Origin: Urophycis tenuis
Taxonomy: Eukaryota > Chordata > Actinopteri > Gadiformes > Phycidae
Direction of reading: 5' to 3'
Length of the DNA stretch: 64,000 nucleotides
Assembly: GCA_036785325.1 (NCBI GenBank)
Contig: JAXIVH010000020.1
Coordinates: 5,747,879-5,811,878 of the forward strand
Shown: one piece after another, positions 12,394 to 25,640 of the stretch
Layout of the letters: every line of letters starts with the position of its first letter
How positions within the stretch are numbered: the first letter of the stretch is position 1
The notes under the pieces: generated by a model
Seen by the model: only the letters and a program-made list of their open reading frames with translations
The model's database searches: none
What the model was told of the DNA's origin: nothing
Program-made: the position numbers and the translations under genes

Positions 12394-13875
12394 GAATTGA
12401 AAAGTTGAAGGTATGTTTTTAGCTGCTGGGTAGACTTCAGTCAAACTGATGCAGTTTTGTCTGTGAACAACCAAATTGCTCGGGGATGGGCTCATTTTAA
12501 GCGGGGAAATCTAAGGTTCCCAACGGCATATGGCAAGACTATATTGAGTCATGGGTCGTTGAAATACTAAGCTAATTAATTTCTGTTCTTTATTGAAAGA
12601 TTGATCTTAATTGAAACGTTGAAGGTATGTTTTTAGCTGCTGGGTAGACTTCAGTCAACCTGACGCAGTTTTGTCTGTGAGCGAGCAGACTGCTCGCGGA
12701 TGGGCTCATTTTAAGCGGGGAAATCTAAGCTTTCCAACGGCGTATGGCAAGACTATATTGACTCATTGGTCGTTGAAATACTAAGCTAATTAATTTGTGA
12801 TCTGTAAGGAAAGATTGATGTTAATTGAAACATTGAAGGTATGTTTTTAGCTGCTGGGTAGACTTCAGTCAACCTGACACAGTTTTGTCTTTGAGCAACC
12901 AAATTGCTTGGGGATGGGCTCATTATAAGCGGGGAAATCTAAGCTTTTCAACGGCGTATGGCAAGACTATATTCACTAATGGCCCGTTGAAATACTAAGC
13001 TAATTAATTTGTGTTCTGTAAGGAAAGATTGATGTCAATTGAAACGTTAAAGGTATGTTTTTAGCTGCTGGGTAGACTTCATTCAACCTGACGCAGTTTA
13101 GTCTGTGATCAACCAGACTGCTCGCGGATGGGCTCATTTTAAGCGGGGAAATCTAAGCTTTCCAACGGCGTATGGAAAGACTATATTCACTCATGGGTCG
13201 TTGAAATACTAAGCTAATTAATTTGTGTTCTGTAAGGAAAGATTGATGTTAATTGAAACGTTGAAGGTATGTTTTTAGCTGCTGGGTAGACTTCAGTCAA
13301 CCTGACGCAGTTTAGTCTGTGAGCAACCAAATTGCTCAGGGATGGGCTCATTTTAAGCGGGGAAATCTAAGCTTTCCAACAGCGTATGGCAAGACTATAT
13401 TCACCAAAGGGTCGTTGAAATACTAAGCTAATTAATTTGTGTTCTGTAAGGAAAGATTGATGTTAAGTGAAACGTTAAAGGTATGTTTTTAGCTGCTGGG
13501 TAGACTTCAGTCAACCTGACGCAGTTTAGTCTGTGATCAACCAGACTGCTCGAGGATGGGCTCATTTTAAGCGCGGAAATCTAAGCTTTCCAATGGCGTA
13601 TGGCAAGACTATATTCACTAAAGGGTCGTTGAAATACTAAGCTAATTAATTTGTGTTCTGTAAGGAAAGATTGATGTTAATTGAAACGTTGAAGGTATGT
13701 CTTTAGCTGCTGTGTAGACTTCAGTCAACCTGACGCAGATTTGTCTGTGAGCAACCAAATTGCTCGGAGATGGGCTCATTTTAAACGGGGAAATCTAAGC
13801 TTTCCAACGACGTATGGCATGACTATATTTGCCCATGGGTCGTCGAAATAATAAGCTGATTCATGTGTGTTCTGT
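12394..13875. repeat. 214-bp satellite block 5 (7 monomers)
   Basis: Seven monomers. The first has AAACTGATGCAG and GTGAACAACC, a variant shared only with the first monomer of block 6. The two blocks begin as duplicates and then diverge in their middle monomers. Confidence 0.95.
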
Positions 13876-14062
13876 TGGCTGTGGAAAGAAAATAGCACAC
13901 AAGTCATACCAAGTCACCTTTATTTTTCAGTGATAAACATTAATAAATAAACAGTATGGACATTGTATAAACAGTTGTATAAAAAGTGTAAACGGTATGA
14001 ACAGTGTTCTTATAAAAGATATCAATATCAATACTGATCACGTGTGTATTTTATATTTCCAG

Positions 14063-14566
14063 GTTATTTGTTGATGAGCCAGAGCCTGTGACTCCCACCA
14101 ACCGGCCCGTTCAGCCCACTGCGTTGTCGTCCTCCACCCGGCCGAAGCCTCCTGCGCCCACCCGCCTCCAGCCGAGGCCTCCTGCTGCGTCAGCCTGTGG
14201 CCCGCCCGCCCCCTGTGTCGGCAGCACCCATACCGCTGGTCCTCCCCGCACAGCCACAGGCCCCCTCCGTCCTGCTTCGTGGGCCATCCTGCAGCTGTCT
14301 CTGCAGTCATCGTGTGTCAAAACCATTCAAACTTGTATATGGTAACATTTCAAAATGACACCAGCATAAATGAGGACCTTGCAATAGGTTGTGTGTTACA
14401 TGACCCCCCTGGCATACAGCTGTATGTCTCTGTGAAGGTGGTTGTGAAGAACTGCATCCGGCTGAACAAGTACAAGTGCCGGTGAGGCAGCAACTCTCTC
14501 GAGGGGTTGCACGCCCACCTGGTTAACGCCATCCCTTCACAGCGATGTGGGATTATGCCGTTCCAA
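14063..14566 (+). pseudogene. Exon-like gene fragment, copy 5
   Basis: 504-bp copy with acceptor and donor intact. It shares GGGATTATGCCG with copy 1 where most copies have GGGATCATGCCG. It has the frame shift and the TGA of copy 2. Confidence 0.7.
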
Positions 14567-14579
14567 GTAAGTGATTAAA

Positions 14580-14588
14580 ACACACACA

Positions 14589-14619
<31 letters not shown>

Positions 14620-14672
14620 GCGCATATATACAAACACACACACGCATATATACACACACATATATATATATA
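14580..14672. repeat. (CA)n/(TA)n microsatellite, copy 5
   Basis: Same interrupted form as after copies 1 and 4 but with a shorter first CA run, so it differs from them by slippage. Confidence 0.95.
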
Positions 14673-14856
14673 CTTAAACATAGCTGACCCTTTTTTTCCC
14701 CCTTCTCGGGGATTATGCTCCCAGTTTTGATCTCGGACGTCTGGTCACTTATAGCATATAATAATATTCTATTACTGTTAAGCCAACTATGAATGATAAA
14801 ACAGGCCAAAACATGTGTCCTTTATCATAGCTACACGTGTTACAAAAAAAACGCGT

Positions 14857-16338
14857 GAATTGAAAAGTTGAAGGTATGTTTTTAGCTGCTGGGTAGACTT
14901 CAGTCAAACTGATGCAGTTTTGTCTGTGAACAACCAAATTGCTCGGGGATGGGCTCATTTTAAGCGGGGAAATCTAAGGTTCCCAACGGCATATGGCAAG
15001 ACTATATTGAGTCATGGGTCGTTGAAATACTAAGCTAATTAATTTCTGTTCTTTATTGAAAGATTGATCTTAATTGAAACGTTGAAGGTATGTTTTTAGC
15101 TGCTGGGTAGACTTCAGTCAACCTGACGCAGTTTTGTCTGTGAGCGAGCAGACTGCTCGCGGATGGGCTCATTTTAAGCGGGGAAATCTAAGCTTTCCAA
15201 CGGCGTATGGCAAGACTATATTGACTCATTGGTCGTTGAAATACTAAGCTAATTAATTTGTGATCTGTAAGGAAAGATTGATGTTAATTGAAACGTTGAA
15301 GGTATGTTTTTAGCTGCTGGGTAGACTTCAGTCAACCTGACACAGTTTTGTCTCTGAGCAACCAAATTGCTTGGGGATGGGCTCATTATAAGCGGGGAAA
15401 TCTAAGCTTTTCAACGGCGTATGGCAAGACTATATTCACTAATGGCCCGTTGAAATACTAAGCTAATTAATTTGTGTTCTGTAAGGAAAGATTGATGTCA
15501 ATTGAAACGTTAAAGGTATGTTTTTAGCTGCTGGGTAGACTTCATTCAACCTGACGCAGTTTAGTCTGTGATCAACCAGACTGCTCGCGGATGGGCTCAT
15601 TTTAAGCGGGGAAATCTAAGCTTTCCAACGGCGTATGGAAAGACTATATTGACTCATGGGTCGTTGAAATACTAAGCTAATTAATTTGTGTTCTGTAAGG
15701 AAAGATTGATGTTAATTGAAACGTTGAAGGTATGTCTTTAGCTGCTGGGTAGACTTCATTCAACCTGACGCAGTTTAGTCTGTGATCAACCAGACTGCTC
15801 GCGGATGGGCTCATTTTAAGCGGGGAAATCTAAGCTTTCCAACGGCGTATGGCAAGACTATATTGACTCATGGGTCATTGAAATACTAAGCTAATTAATT
15901 TGTGTTCTGTAAGGAAAGATTGATGTTAATTGAAACGTTGAAGGTATGTTTTTAGCTGCTGGGTAGACTTCAGTCAACCTGACGCAGTTTAGTCTGTGAT
16001 CAACCAGACTGCTCGCGGATGGGCTCATTTTAAGCGGGGAAATCTAAGCTTTCCAACGGCGTATCGCAAGAGTATATTGACTCATGGGTCGTTGAAATAC
16101 TAAGCTAATTAATTTGTGTTCTGTAAGGAAAGATTGATGTTAATTGAAACGTTGAAGGTATGTTTTTAGCTGCTGGGTAGACTTCAGTCAACCTGACACA
16201 GTTTTGTCTCTGAGCAACCAAATTGCTTGGGGATGGGCTCATTATAAGCGGGGAAATCTAAGCTTTCCAACGGCGTATGGCATGACTATATTTGCCCATG
16301 GGTCGTCGAAATAATAAGCTGATTCATGTGTGTTCTGT
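14857..16338. repeat. 214-bp satellite block 6 (7 monomers)
   Basis: Starts as a near copy of block 5. The final monomer is a hybrid: its first part is the GACACAGTTTTGTCTCTGAGC type and its end is the usual edge type, so an exchange occurred inside a monomer near 16260. Confidence 0.95.
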
Positions 16339-16525
16339 TGGCTGTGGAAAGAAAATAGCACACAAGTCATACCAAGTCACCTTTATTTTTCAGTGATAAA
16401 CATTAATAAATAAACAGTATGGACATTGTATAAACAGTTGTATAAAAAGTGTAAACGGTATGAACAGTGTTCTTATAAAAGATATCAATATCAATACTGA
16501 TCACGTGTGTATTTTATATTTCCAG

Positions 16526-16595
16526 GTTATTTGTTGATGAGCCAGAGCCTGTGACTCCCACCAATCGGCCCGTTCAGCCCACTGCGTTGTCGTCG
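16526..16595 (+). pseudogene. Exon-like gene fragment, copy 6 (443-bp deletion)
   Basis: Only the first ~70 bp of the exon remain, to GTTGTCGTCG. The sequence then jumps directly to TAAAACACAC of the microsatellite. The insert is 528 bp against 971 bp in its nearest relatives, a loss of 443 bp that removes the rest of the exon and the 5' splice site. One base at the joint is not clearly templated, which suggests end joining. CCAATCGG links it to copies 7 and 8. Confidence 0.85.
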
Positions 16596-16596
16596 T

Positions 16597-16598
<2 letters not shown>

Positions 16599-16631
<33 letters not shown>

Positions 16632-16682
16632 GCATATATACACACACACACACGCATATATACACACACATATATATATATA
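16599..16682. repeat. (CA)n/(TA)n microsatellite, copy 6
   Basis: Complete tract although the exon end and donor before it are deleted. Confidence 0.95.
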
Positions 16683-16866
16683 CTTAAACATAGCTGACCC
16701 TTTTTTTCCCCCTTCTCGGGGATTATGCTCCCAGTTTTGATCTCGGACGTCTGGTCACTTATAGCATATAATAATATTCTATTACTGTTAAGCCAACTAT
16801 GAATAATAAAACAGGCCAAAACATGTGTCCTTTATCATAGCTACACGTGTTACAAAAAAAACGCGT

Positions 16867-17492
16867 GAATTGAAAAGTTGAAGGTATGTTTTGAGCTGCT
16901 GGGTAGACTTCAGTCAACCTGACGCAGTTTTGTCTGTGAGCAACCAAATTGCTCGGGGATGGGCTCATTTTAAGCGGGGAAATCTAAGGTTCCCAACGGC
17001 GTATGGCAAGACTATATTGAGTCATGGGTCGTTGAAATACTAAGCTAATTAATTTGTGTTCTGTAAGGAAAGATTGATGTTAATTGAAACGTTGAAGGTA
17101 TGTTTTTAGCTGCTGGGTAGACTTCAGTCAACCTGACGCAGTTTAGTCTGTGATCAACCAGACTGCTCGAGGATGGGCTCATTTTAAGCGGGGAAATCTA
17201 AGCTTTCCAACGGCGTATGGCAAGACTATATTCACTAAAGGGTCGTTGAAATACTAAGCTAATTAATTTGTGTTCTGTAAGGAAAGATTGATGTTAATTG
17301 AAACGTTGAAGGTATGTCTTTAGCTGCTGTGTAGACTTCAGTCAACCTGACGCAGATTTGTCTGTGAGCAACCAAATTGCTCGGAGATGGGCTCATTTTA
17401 AACGGGGAAATCTAAGCTTTCCAACGACGTATGGCATGACTATATTTGCCCATGGGTCGTCGAAATAATAAGCTGATTCATGTGTGTTCTGT
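16867..17492. repeat. 214-bp satellite block 7 (3 monomers)
   Basis: The shortest internal block: one first-type monomer (with a GTTTTGAGCTGC change), one ordinary, and two-step edge sequence. Together with the deleted copy 6 it gives the shortest insert-to-insert spacing, 1154 bp. Confidence 0.95.
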
Positions 17493-17679
17493 TGGCTGTG
17501 GAAAGAAAATAGCACACAAGTCATACCAAGTCACCTTTATTTTTCAGTGATAAACATTAATAAATAAACAGTATGGACATTGTATAAACAGTTGTATAAA
17601 AAGTGTAAACGGTATGAACAGTGTTCTTATAAAAGATATCAATATCAATACTGATCACGTGTGTATTTTATATTTCCAG

Positions 17680-18183
17680 GTTATTTGTTGATGAGCCAGA
17701 GCCTGTGACTCCCACCAATCGGCCCGTTCAGCCCACTGCGTTGTCGTCCTCCACCTGGCCGAAGCCTCCTGCGCCCACCCGCCTCCAGCCGAGGCCTCCT
17801 GCTGCGTCAGCCTGTGGCCCGCCCGCCCCCTGTGTCGGCAGCACCCATACCGCTGGTCCTCCCCGCACAGCCACAGGCCCCCTCCGTCCTGCTTCGTGGG
17901 CCATCCTGCAGCTGTCTCTGCAGTCATCGTGTGTCAAAACCATTCAAACTTGTATATGGTAACATTTCAAAATGACACCAGCATAAATGAGGACCTTGCA
18001 ATAGGTTGTGTGTTACATGACCCCCCTGGCATACAGCTGTATGTCTCTGTGAAGGTGGTTGTGAAGAACTGCATCCGGCTGAACAAGTACAAGTGCCGGT
18101 GAGGCAGCAACTCTCTCGAGGGGTTGCACGCCCACCTGGTTAACGCCATCCCTTCACAGCGATGTGGGATCATGCCGTTCCAA
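17680..18183 (+). pseudogene. Exon-like gene fragment, copy 7
   Basis: 504-bp copy. Shares CCAATCGG and CACCTGGCC (Arg to Trp in frame A) with copy 8. Donor GTAAGT is intact, but the next bases are TATT where others have GATT. Carries the common TGA. Confidence 0.7.
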
Positions 18184-18193
18184 GTAAGTTATT

Positions 18194-18196
<3 letters not shown>

Positions 18197-18228
<32 letters not shown>

Positions 18229-18279
18229 GCATATATACACACACACACACGCATATATACACACACATATATATATATA
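18197..18279. repeat. (CA)n/(TA)n microsatellite, copy 7
   Basis: Short plain form, same length as copy 8. Confidence 0.95.
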
Positions 18280-18463
18280 CTTAAACATAGCTGACCCTTT
18301 TTTTCCCCCTTCTCGGGGATTATGCTCCCAGTTTTGATCTCGGACGTCTGGTCACTTATAGCATATAATAATATTCTATTACTGTTAAGCCAACTATGAA
18401 TAATAAAACAGGCCAAAACATGTGTCCTTTATCATAGCTACACGTGTTACAAAAAAAACGCGT

Positions 18464-20159
18464 GAATTGAAAAGTTGAAGGTATGTTTTTAGCTGCTGGG
18501 TAGACTTCAGTCAACCTGACGCAGTTTTGTCTGTGAGCAACCAAATTGCTCGGGGATGGGCTCATTTTAAGCGGGGAAATCTAAGGTTCCCAACGGCGTA
18601 TGGCAAGACTATATTGAGTCATGGGTCGTTGAAATACTAAGCTAATTAATTTCTGTTCTTTATTGAAAGATTGATCTTAATTGAAACGTTGAAGGTATGT
18701 TTTTAGCTGCTGGGTAGACTTCAGTCAACCTGACGCAGTTTTGTCTGTGAGCAAGCAGACTGCTCGCGGATGGGCTCATTTTAAGCGGGGAAATCTAAGC
18801 TTTCCAACGGCGTATGGCAAGACTATATTGACTCATTGGTCGTTGAAATACTAAGCTAATTAATTTGTGATCTGTAAGGAAAGATTGATGTTAATTGAAA
18901 CGTTGAAGGTATGTTTTTAGCTGCTGGGTAGACTTCAGTCAACCTGACACAGTTTTGTCTCTGAGCAACCAAATTGCTTGGGGATGGGCTCATTATAAGC
19001 GGGGAAATCTAAGCTTTTCAACGGCGTATGGCAAGACTATATTCACTAATGGCCCGTTGAAATACTAAGCTAATTAATTTGTGTTCTGTAAGGAAAGATT
19101 GATGTCAATTGAAACGTTAAAGGTATGTTTTTAGCTGCTGGGTAGACTTCATTCAACCTGACGCAGTTTAGTCTGTGATCAACCAGACTGCTCGCGGATG
19201 GGCTCATTTTAAGCGGGGAAATCTAAGCTTTCCAACGGCGTATGGAAAGACTATATTGACTCATGGGTCGTTGAAATACTAAGCTAATTAATTTGTGTTC
19301 TGTAAGGAAAGATTGATGTTAATTGAAACGTTGAAGGTATGTTTTTAGCTGCTGGGTAGACTTCATTCAACCTGACGCAGTTTAGTCTGTGATCAACCAG
19401 ACTGCTCGCGGATGGGCTCATTTTAAGCGGGGAAATCTAAGCTTTCCAACGGCGTATGGCAAGACTATATTGACTCATGGGTCATTGAAATACTAAGCTA
19501 ATTAATTTGTGTTCTGTAAGGAAAGATTGATGTTAATTGAAACGTTGAAGGTATGTTTTTAGCTGCTGGGTAGACTTCAGTCAACCTGACGCAGTTTAGT
19601 CTGTGATCAACCAGACTGCTCGCGGATGGGCTCATTTTAAGCGGGGAAATCTAAGCTTTCCAACGGCGTATGGCAAGAGTATATTGACTCATGGGTCGTT
19701 GAAATACTAAGCTAATTAATTTGTGTTCTGTAAGGAAAGATTGATGTTAATTGAAACGTTGAAGGTATGTTTTTAGCTGCTGGGTAGACTTCAGTCAACC
19801 TGACGCAGTTTAGTCTGTGATCAACCAGACTGCTCGAGGATGGGCTCATTTTAAGCGGGGAAATCTAAGCTTTCCAACGGCGTATGGCAAGACTATATTC
19901 ACTAAAGGGTCGTTGAAATACTAAGCTAATTAATTTGTGTTCTGTAAGGAAAGATTGATGTTAATTGAAACGTTGAAGGTATGTCTTTAGCTGCTGTGTA
20001 GACTTCAGTCAACCTGACGCAGATTTGTCTGTGAGCAACCAAATTGCTCGGAGATGGGCTCATTTTAAACGGGGAAATCTAAGCTTCCCAACGACGTATG
20101 GCATGACTATATTTGCCCATGGGTCGTCGAAATAATAAGCTGATTCATGTGTGTTCTGT
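18464..20159. repeat. 214-bp satellite block 8 (8 monomers)
   Basis: Eight monomers. The order of marker variants through its middle (CACTAATGGCCCG, GGAAAGACTATATTGACTC, GGTCATTGAA, CAAGAGTATATTGAC) parallels that in blocks 6 and 9, evidence for a multi-monomer repeat order. Confidence 0.95.
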
Positions 20160-20346
20160 TGGCTGTGGAAAGAAAATAGCACACAAGTCATACCAAGTCA
20201 CCTTTATTTTTCAGTGATAAACATTAATAAATAAACAGTATGGATATTGTATAAACAGTTGTATAAAAAGTGTAAACGGTATGAACAGTGTTCTTATAAA
20301 AGATATCAATATCAATACTGATCACGTGTGTATTTTATATTTCCAG

Positions 20347-20850
20347 GTTATTTGTTGATGAGCCAGAGCCTGTGACTCCCACCAATCGGCCCGTTCAGCC
20401 CACTGCGTTGTCGTCCTCCACCTGGCCGAAGCCTCCTGCGCCCACCCGCCTCCAGCCGAGGCCTCCTGCTGCGTCAGCCTGTGGCCCGCCCGCCCCCTGT
20501 GTCGGCAGCACCCATACCGCTGGTCCTCCCCGCACAGCCACAGGCCCCCTCCGTCCTGCTTCGTGGGCCATCCTGCAGCTGTCTCTGCAGTCATCGTGTG
20601 TCAAAACCATTCAAACTTGTATATGGTAACATTTCAAAATGACACCAGCATAAATGAGGACCTTGCAATAGGTTGTGTGTTACATGACCCCCCTGGCATA
20701 CAGCTGTATGTCTCTGTGAAGGTGGTTGTGAAGAACTGCATCCGGCTGAACAAGTACAAGTGCCGGTGAGGCAGCAACTCTCTCGAGGGGTTGCACGCCC
20801 ACCTGGTTAACGCCATCCCTTCACAGCGATGTGGGATCATGCCGTTCCAA
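20347..20850 (+). pseudogene. Exon-like gene fragment, copy 8
   Basis: 504-bp copy, sister of copy 7 by CCAATCGG and CACCTGGCC, with the standard GTAAGTGATT donor. Upstream TATGGATATTG replaces TATGGACATTG in its left flank. Frame shift and TGA as in copy 2. Confidence 0.7.
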
Positions 20851-20860
20851 GTAAGTGATT

Positions 20861-20863
<3 letters not shown>

Positions 20864-20895
<32 letters not shown>

Positions 20896-20946
20896 GCATA
20901 TATACACACACACACACGCATATATACACACACATATATATATATA
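20864..20946. repeat. (CA)n/(TA)n microsatellite, copy 8
   Basis: Short plain form. Confidence 0.95.
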
Positions 20947-21130
20947 CTTAAACATAGCTGACCCTTTTTTTCCCCCTTCTCGGGGATTATGCTCCCAGTT
21001 TTGATCTCGGACGTCTGGTCACTTATAGCATATAATAATATTCTATTACTGTTAAGCCAACTATGAATAATAAAACAGGCCAAAACATGTGTCCTTTATC
21101 ATAGCTACACGTATTACAAAAAAAACACGT

Positions 21131-22612
21131 GAATTGAAAAGTTGAAGGTATGTTTTTAGCTGCTGGGTAGACTTCAGTCAACCTGACGCAGTTTTGTCTG
21201 TGAGCAACCAAATTGCTCGGGGATGGGCTCATTTTAAGCGGGGAAATCTAAGGTTCCCAACGGCGTATGGCAAGATTATATTGAGTCATGGGTCGTTGAA
21301 ATACTAAGCTAATTAATTTCTGTTCTTTATTGAAAGATTGATCTTAATTGAAACGTTGAAGGTATGTTTTTAGCTGCTGGGTAGACTTCAGTCAACCTGA
21401 CGCAGTTTTGTCTGTGAGCAACCAGACTGCTCGCGGATGGGCTCATTTTAAGCGGGGAAATCTAAGCTTTCCAACGGCGTATGGCAAGACTATATTGACT
21501 CATTGGTCGTTGAAATACTAAGCTAATTAATTTGTGTTCTGTAAGGAAAGATTGATGTCAATTGAAACGTTAAAGGTATGTTTTTAGCTGCTGGGTAGAC
21601 TTCATTCAACCTGACACAGTTTAGTCTGTGATCAACCAGACTGCTCGCGGATGGGCTCATTTTAAGCGGGGAAATCTAAGCTTTCCAACGGCGTATGGAA
21701 AGACTATATTGACTCATGGGTCGTTGAAATACTAAGCTAATTAATTTGTGTTCTGTAAGGAAAGATTGATGTTAATTGAAACGTTGAAGGTATGTTTTTA
21801 GCTGCTGGGTAGACTTCATTCAACCTGACGCAGTTTAGTCTGTGATCAACCAGACTGCTCGCGGATGGGCTCATTTTAAGCGGGGAAATCTAAGCTTTCC
21901 AACGGCGTATGGCAAGACTATATTGACTCATGGGTCATTGAAATACTAAGCTAATTAATTTGTGTTCTGTAAGGAAAGATTGATGTTAATTGAAACGTTG
22001 AAGGTATGTTTTTAGCTGCTGGGTAGACTTCAGTCAACCTGACGCAGTTTAGTCTGTGATCAACCAGACTGCTCGCGGATGGGCTCATTTTAAGCGGGGA
22101 AATCTAAGCTTTCCAACGGCGTATGGCAAGAGTATATTGACTCATGGGTCGTTGAAATACTAAGCTAATTAATTTGTGTTCTGTAAGGAAAGATTGATGT
22201 TAATTGAAACGTTGAAGGTATGTTTTTAGCTGCTGGGTAGACTTCAGTCAACCTGACGCAGTTTAGTCTGTGATCAACCAGACTGCTCGAGGATGGGCTC
22301 ATTTTAAGCGGGGAAATCTAAGCTTTCCAACGGCGTATGGCAAGTCTATATTCACTAAAGGGTCGTTGAAATACTAAGCTAATTAATTTGTGTTCTGTAA
22401 GGAAAGATTGATGTTAATTGAAACGTTGAAGGTATGTCTTTAGCTGGTGTGTAGACTTCAGTCAACCTGACGCAGATTTGTCTGTGAGCAACCAAATTGC
22501 TCGGAGATGGGCTCATTTTAAACGGGGAAATCTAAGCTTTCCAACGACGTATGGCATGACTATATTTGCCCATGGGTCGTCGAAATAATAAGCTGATTCA
22601 TGTGTGTTCTGT
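21131..22612. repeat. 214-bp satellite block 9 (7 monomers)
   Basis: Seven monomers starting at 21157, 21371, 21585, 21799, 22013, 22227 and 22441. The last has TAGCTGGTGTGT in place of TAGCTGCTGTGT. Confidence 0.95.
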
Positions 22613-22799
22613 TGGCTGTGGAAAGAAAATAGCACACAAGTCATACCAAGTCACCTTTATTTTTCAGTGATAAACATTAATAAATAAACAGTATGGACAT
22701 TGTATAAACAGTTGTATAAAAAGTGTAAACGGTATGAACAGTGTTCTTATAAAAGATATCAATATCAATACTGATCACGTGTGTATTTTATATTTCCAG

Positions 22800-23303
22800 G
22801 TTATTTGTTGATGAGCCAGAGCCTGTGACTCCCACCAACCGGCCCGTTCAGCCCACTGCGTTGTCGTCCTCCACCCGGCCGAAGCCTCCTGCGCCCACCC
22901 GCCTCCAGCCGAGGCCTCCTGCTGCGTCAGCCTGTGGCCCGCCCGCCCCCTGTGTCGGCAGCACCCATACCGCTGGTCCTCCCCGCACAGCCACAGGCCC
23001 CCTCCGTCCTGCTTCGTGGGCCATCCTGCAGCTGTCTCTGCAGTCATCGTGTGTCAAAACCATTCAAACTTGTATATGGTAACATTTCAAAATGACACCA
23101 GCATAAATGAGGACCTTGCAATAGGTTGTGTGTTACATGACCCCCCTGGCATACAGCTGTATGTCTCTGTGAAGGTGGTTGTGAAGAACTGCATCCGGCT
23201 GAACAAGTACAAGTGCCGGTGAGGCAGCAACTCTCTCGAGGGGTTGCACGCCCACCTGGTTAACGCCATCCCTTCACAGCGATGTGGGATCATGCCGTTC
23301 CAA
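22800..23303 (+). pseudogene. Exon-like gene fragment, copy 9
   Basis: 504-bp copy matching the copy 2 form, splice signals present and TGA present. Its 3' flank has AAAACATTTGTCC for AAAACATGTGTCC, shared only with copy 10. Confidence 0.7.
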
Positions 23304-23313
23304 GTAAGTGATT

Positions 23314-23316
<3 letters not shown>

Positions 23317-23364
<48 letters not shown>

Positions 23365-23415
23365 GCATATATACACACACACACACGCATATATACACAC
23401 ACATATATATATATA
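23317..23415. repeat. (CA)n/(TA)n microsatellite, copy 9
   Basis: Expanded CA run, about 16 bp longer than in copies 7 and 8 and equal to copy 10. Confidence 0.95.
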
Positions 23416-23599
23416 CTTAAACATAGCTGACCCTTTTTTTCCCCCTTCTCGGGGATTATGCTCCCAGTTTTGATCTCGGACGTCTGGTCACTTATAGCAT
23501 ATAATAATATTCTATTACTGTTAAGCCAACTATGAATAATAAAACAGGCCAAAACATTTGTCCTTTATCATAGCTACACGTATTACAAAAAAAACGCGT

Positions 23600-24653
23600 G
23601 AATTGAAAAGTTGAAGGTATGTTTTTAGCTGCTGGGTAGACTTCAGTCAACCTGACGCAGTTTTGTCTGTGAGCAACCAGACTGCTCGCGGATGGGCTCA
23701 TTTTAAGCGGGGAAATCTAAGCTTTCCAACGGCGTATGGCAAGACTATATTGACTCATTGGTCGTTGAAATACTAAGCTAATTAATTTGTGTTCTGTAAG
23801 GAAAGATTGATGTCAATTGAAACGTTAAAGGTATGTTTTTAGCTGCTGGGTAGACTTCATTCAACCTGACGCAGTTTAGTCTGTGATCAACCAGACTGCT
23901 CGTGGATGGGCTCATTTTAAGCGGGGAAATCTAAGCTTTCCAACGGCGTATGGAAAGACTATATTGACTCATGGGTCGTTGAAATACTAAGCTAATTAAT
24001 TTGTGTTCTGTAAGGAAAGATTGATGTTAATTGAAACGTTGAAGGTATGTTTTTAGCTGCTGGGTAGACTTCATTCAACCTGACGCAGTTTAGTCTGTGA
24101 TCAACCAGACTGCTCGCGGATGGGCTCATTTTAAGCGGGGAAATCTAAGCTTTCCAACGGCGTATGGCAAGACTATATTGACTCATGGGTCATTGAAATA
24201 CTAAGCTAATTAATTTGTGTTCTGTAAGGAAAGATTGATGTTAATTGAAACGTTGAAGGTATGTTTTTAGCTGCTGGGTAGACTTCAGTCAACCTGACGC
24301 AGTTTAGTCTGTGATCAACCAGACTGCTCGCGGATGGGCTCATTTTAAGCGGGGAAATCTAAGCTTTCCAACGGCGTATGGCAAGACTATATTCACTAAA
24401 GGGTCGTTGAAATACTAAGCTAATTAATTTGTGTTCTGTAAGGAAAGATTGATGTTAATTGAAACGTTGAAGGTATGTCTTTAGCTGCTGTGTAGACTTC
24501 AGTCAACCTGACGCAGATTTGTCTGTGAGCAACCAAATTGCTCGGAGATGGGCTCATTTTAAACGGGGAAATCTAAGCTTTCCAACGACGTATGGCATGA
24601 CTATATTTGCCCATGGGTCGTCGAAATAATAAGCTGATTCATGTGTGTTCTGT
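23600..24653. repeat. 214-bp satellite block 10 (5 monomers)
   Basis: Five monomers. Its first monomer is an ordinary AAGCTTTCCAACGG type with AGACTGCTCGCGG, not the AAGGTTCCC first type seen after most inserts, so a recombination joined a different monomer here. Confidence 0.95.
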
Positions 24654-24840
24654 TGGCTGTGGAAAGAAAATAGCACACAAGTCATACCAAGTCACCTTTA
24701 TTTTTCAGTGATAAACATTAATAAATAAACAGTATGGACATTGTATAAACAGTTGTATAAAAAGTGTAAACGGTATGAACAGTGTTCTTATAAAAGATAT
24801 CAATATCAATACTGATCACGTGTGTATTTTATATTTCCAG

Positions 24841-25344
24841 GTTATTTGTTGATGAGCCAGAGCCTGTGACTCCCACCAACCGGCCCGTTCAGCCCACTGC
24901 GTTGTCGTCCTCCACCCGGCCGAAGCCTCCTGCGCCCACCCGCCTCCAGCCGAGGCCTCCTGCTGCGTCAGCCTGTGGCCCGCCCGCCCCCTGTGTCGGC
25001 AGCACCCATACCGCTGGTCCTCCCCGCACAGCCACAGGCCCCCTCCGTCCTGCTTCGTGGGCCATCCTGCAGCTGTCTCTGCAGTCATCGTGTGTCAAAA
25101 CCATTCAAACTTGTATATGGTAACATTTCAAAATGACACCAGCATAAATGAGGACCTTGCAATAGGTTGTGTGTTACATGACCCCCCTGGCATACAGCTG
25201 TATGTCTCTGTGAAGGTGGTTGTGAAGAACTGCATCCGGCTGAACAAGTACAAGTGCCGGTGAGGCAGCAACTCTCTCGAGGGGTTGCACGCCCACCTGG
25301 TTAACGCCATCCCTTCACAGCGATGTGGGATCATGCCGTTCCAA
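24841..25344 (+). pseudogene. Exon-like gene fragment, copy 10
   Basis: 504-bp copy, identical in form to copy 9 and in the same sub-duplication (offset 2041). Splice signals and TGA present. Confidence 0.7.
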
Positions 25345-25354
25345 GTAAGTGATT

Positions 25355-25357
<3 letters not shown>

Positions 25358-25405
<48 letters not shown>

Positions 25406-25456
25406 GCATATATACACACACACACACGCATATATACACACACATATATATATATA
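25358..25456. repeat. (CA)n/(TA)n microsatellite, copy 10
   Basis: Same expanded form as copy 9. Confidence 0.95.
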
Positions 25457-25640
25457 CTTAAACATAGCTGACCCTTTTTTTCCCCCTTCTCGGGGATTAT
25501 GCTCCCAGTTTTGATCTCGGACGTCTGGTCACTTATAGCATATAATAATATTCTATTACTGTTAAGCCAACTATGAATAATAAAACAGGCCAAAACATTT
25601 GTCCTTTATCATAGCTACACGTATTACAAAAAAAACGCGT

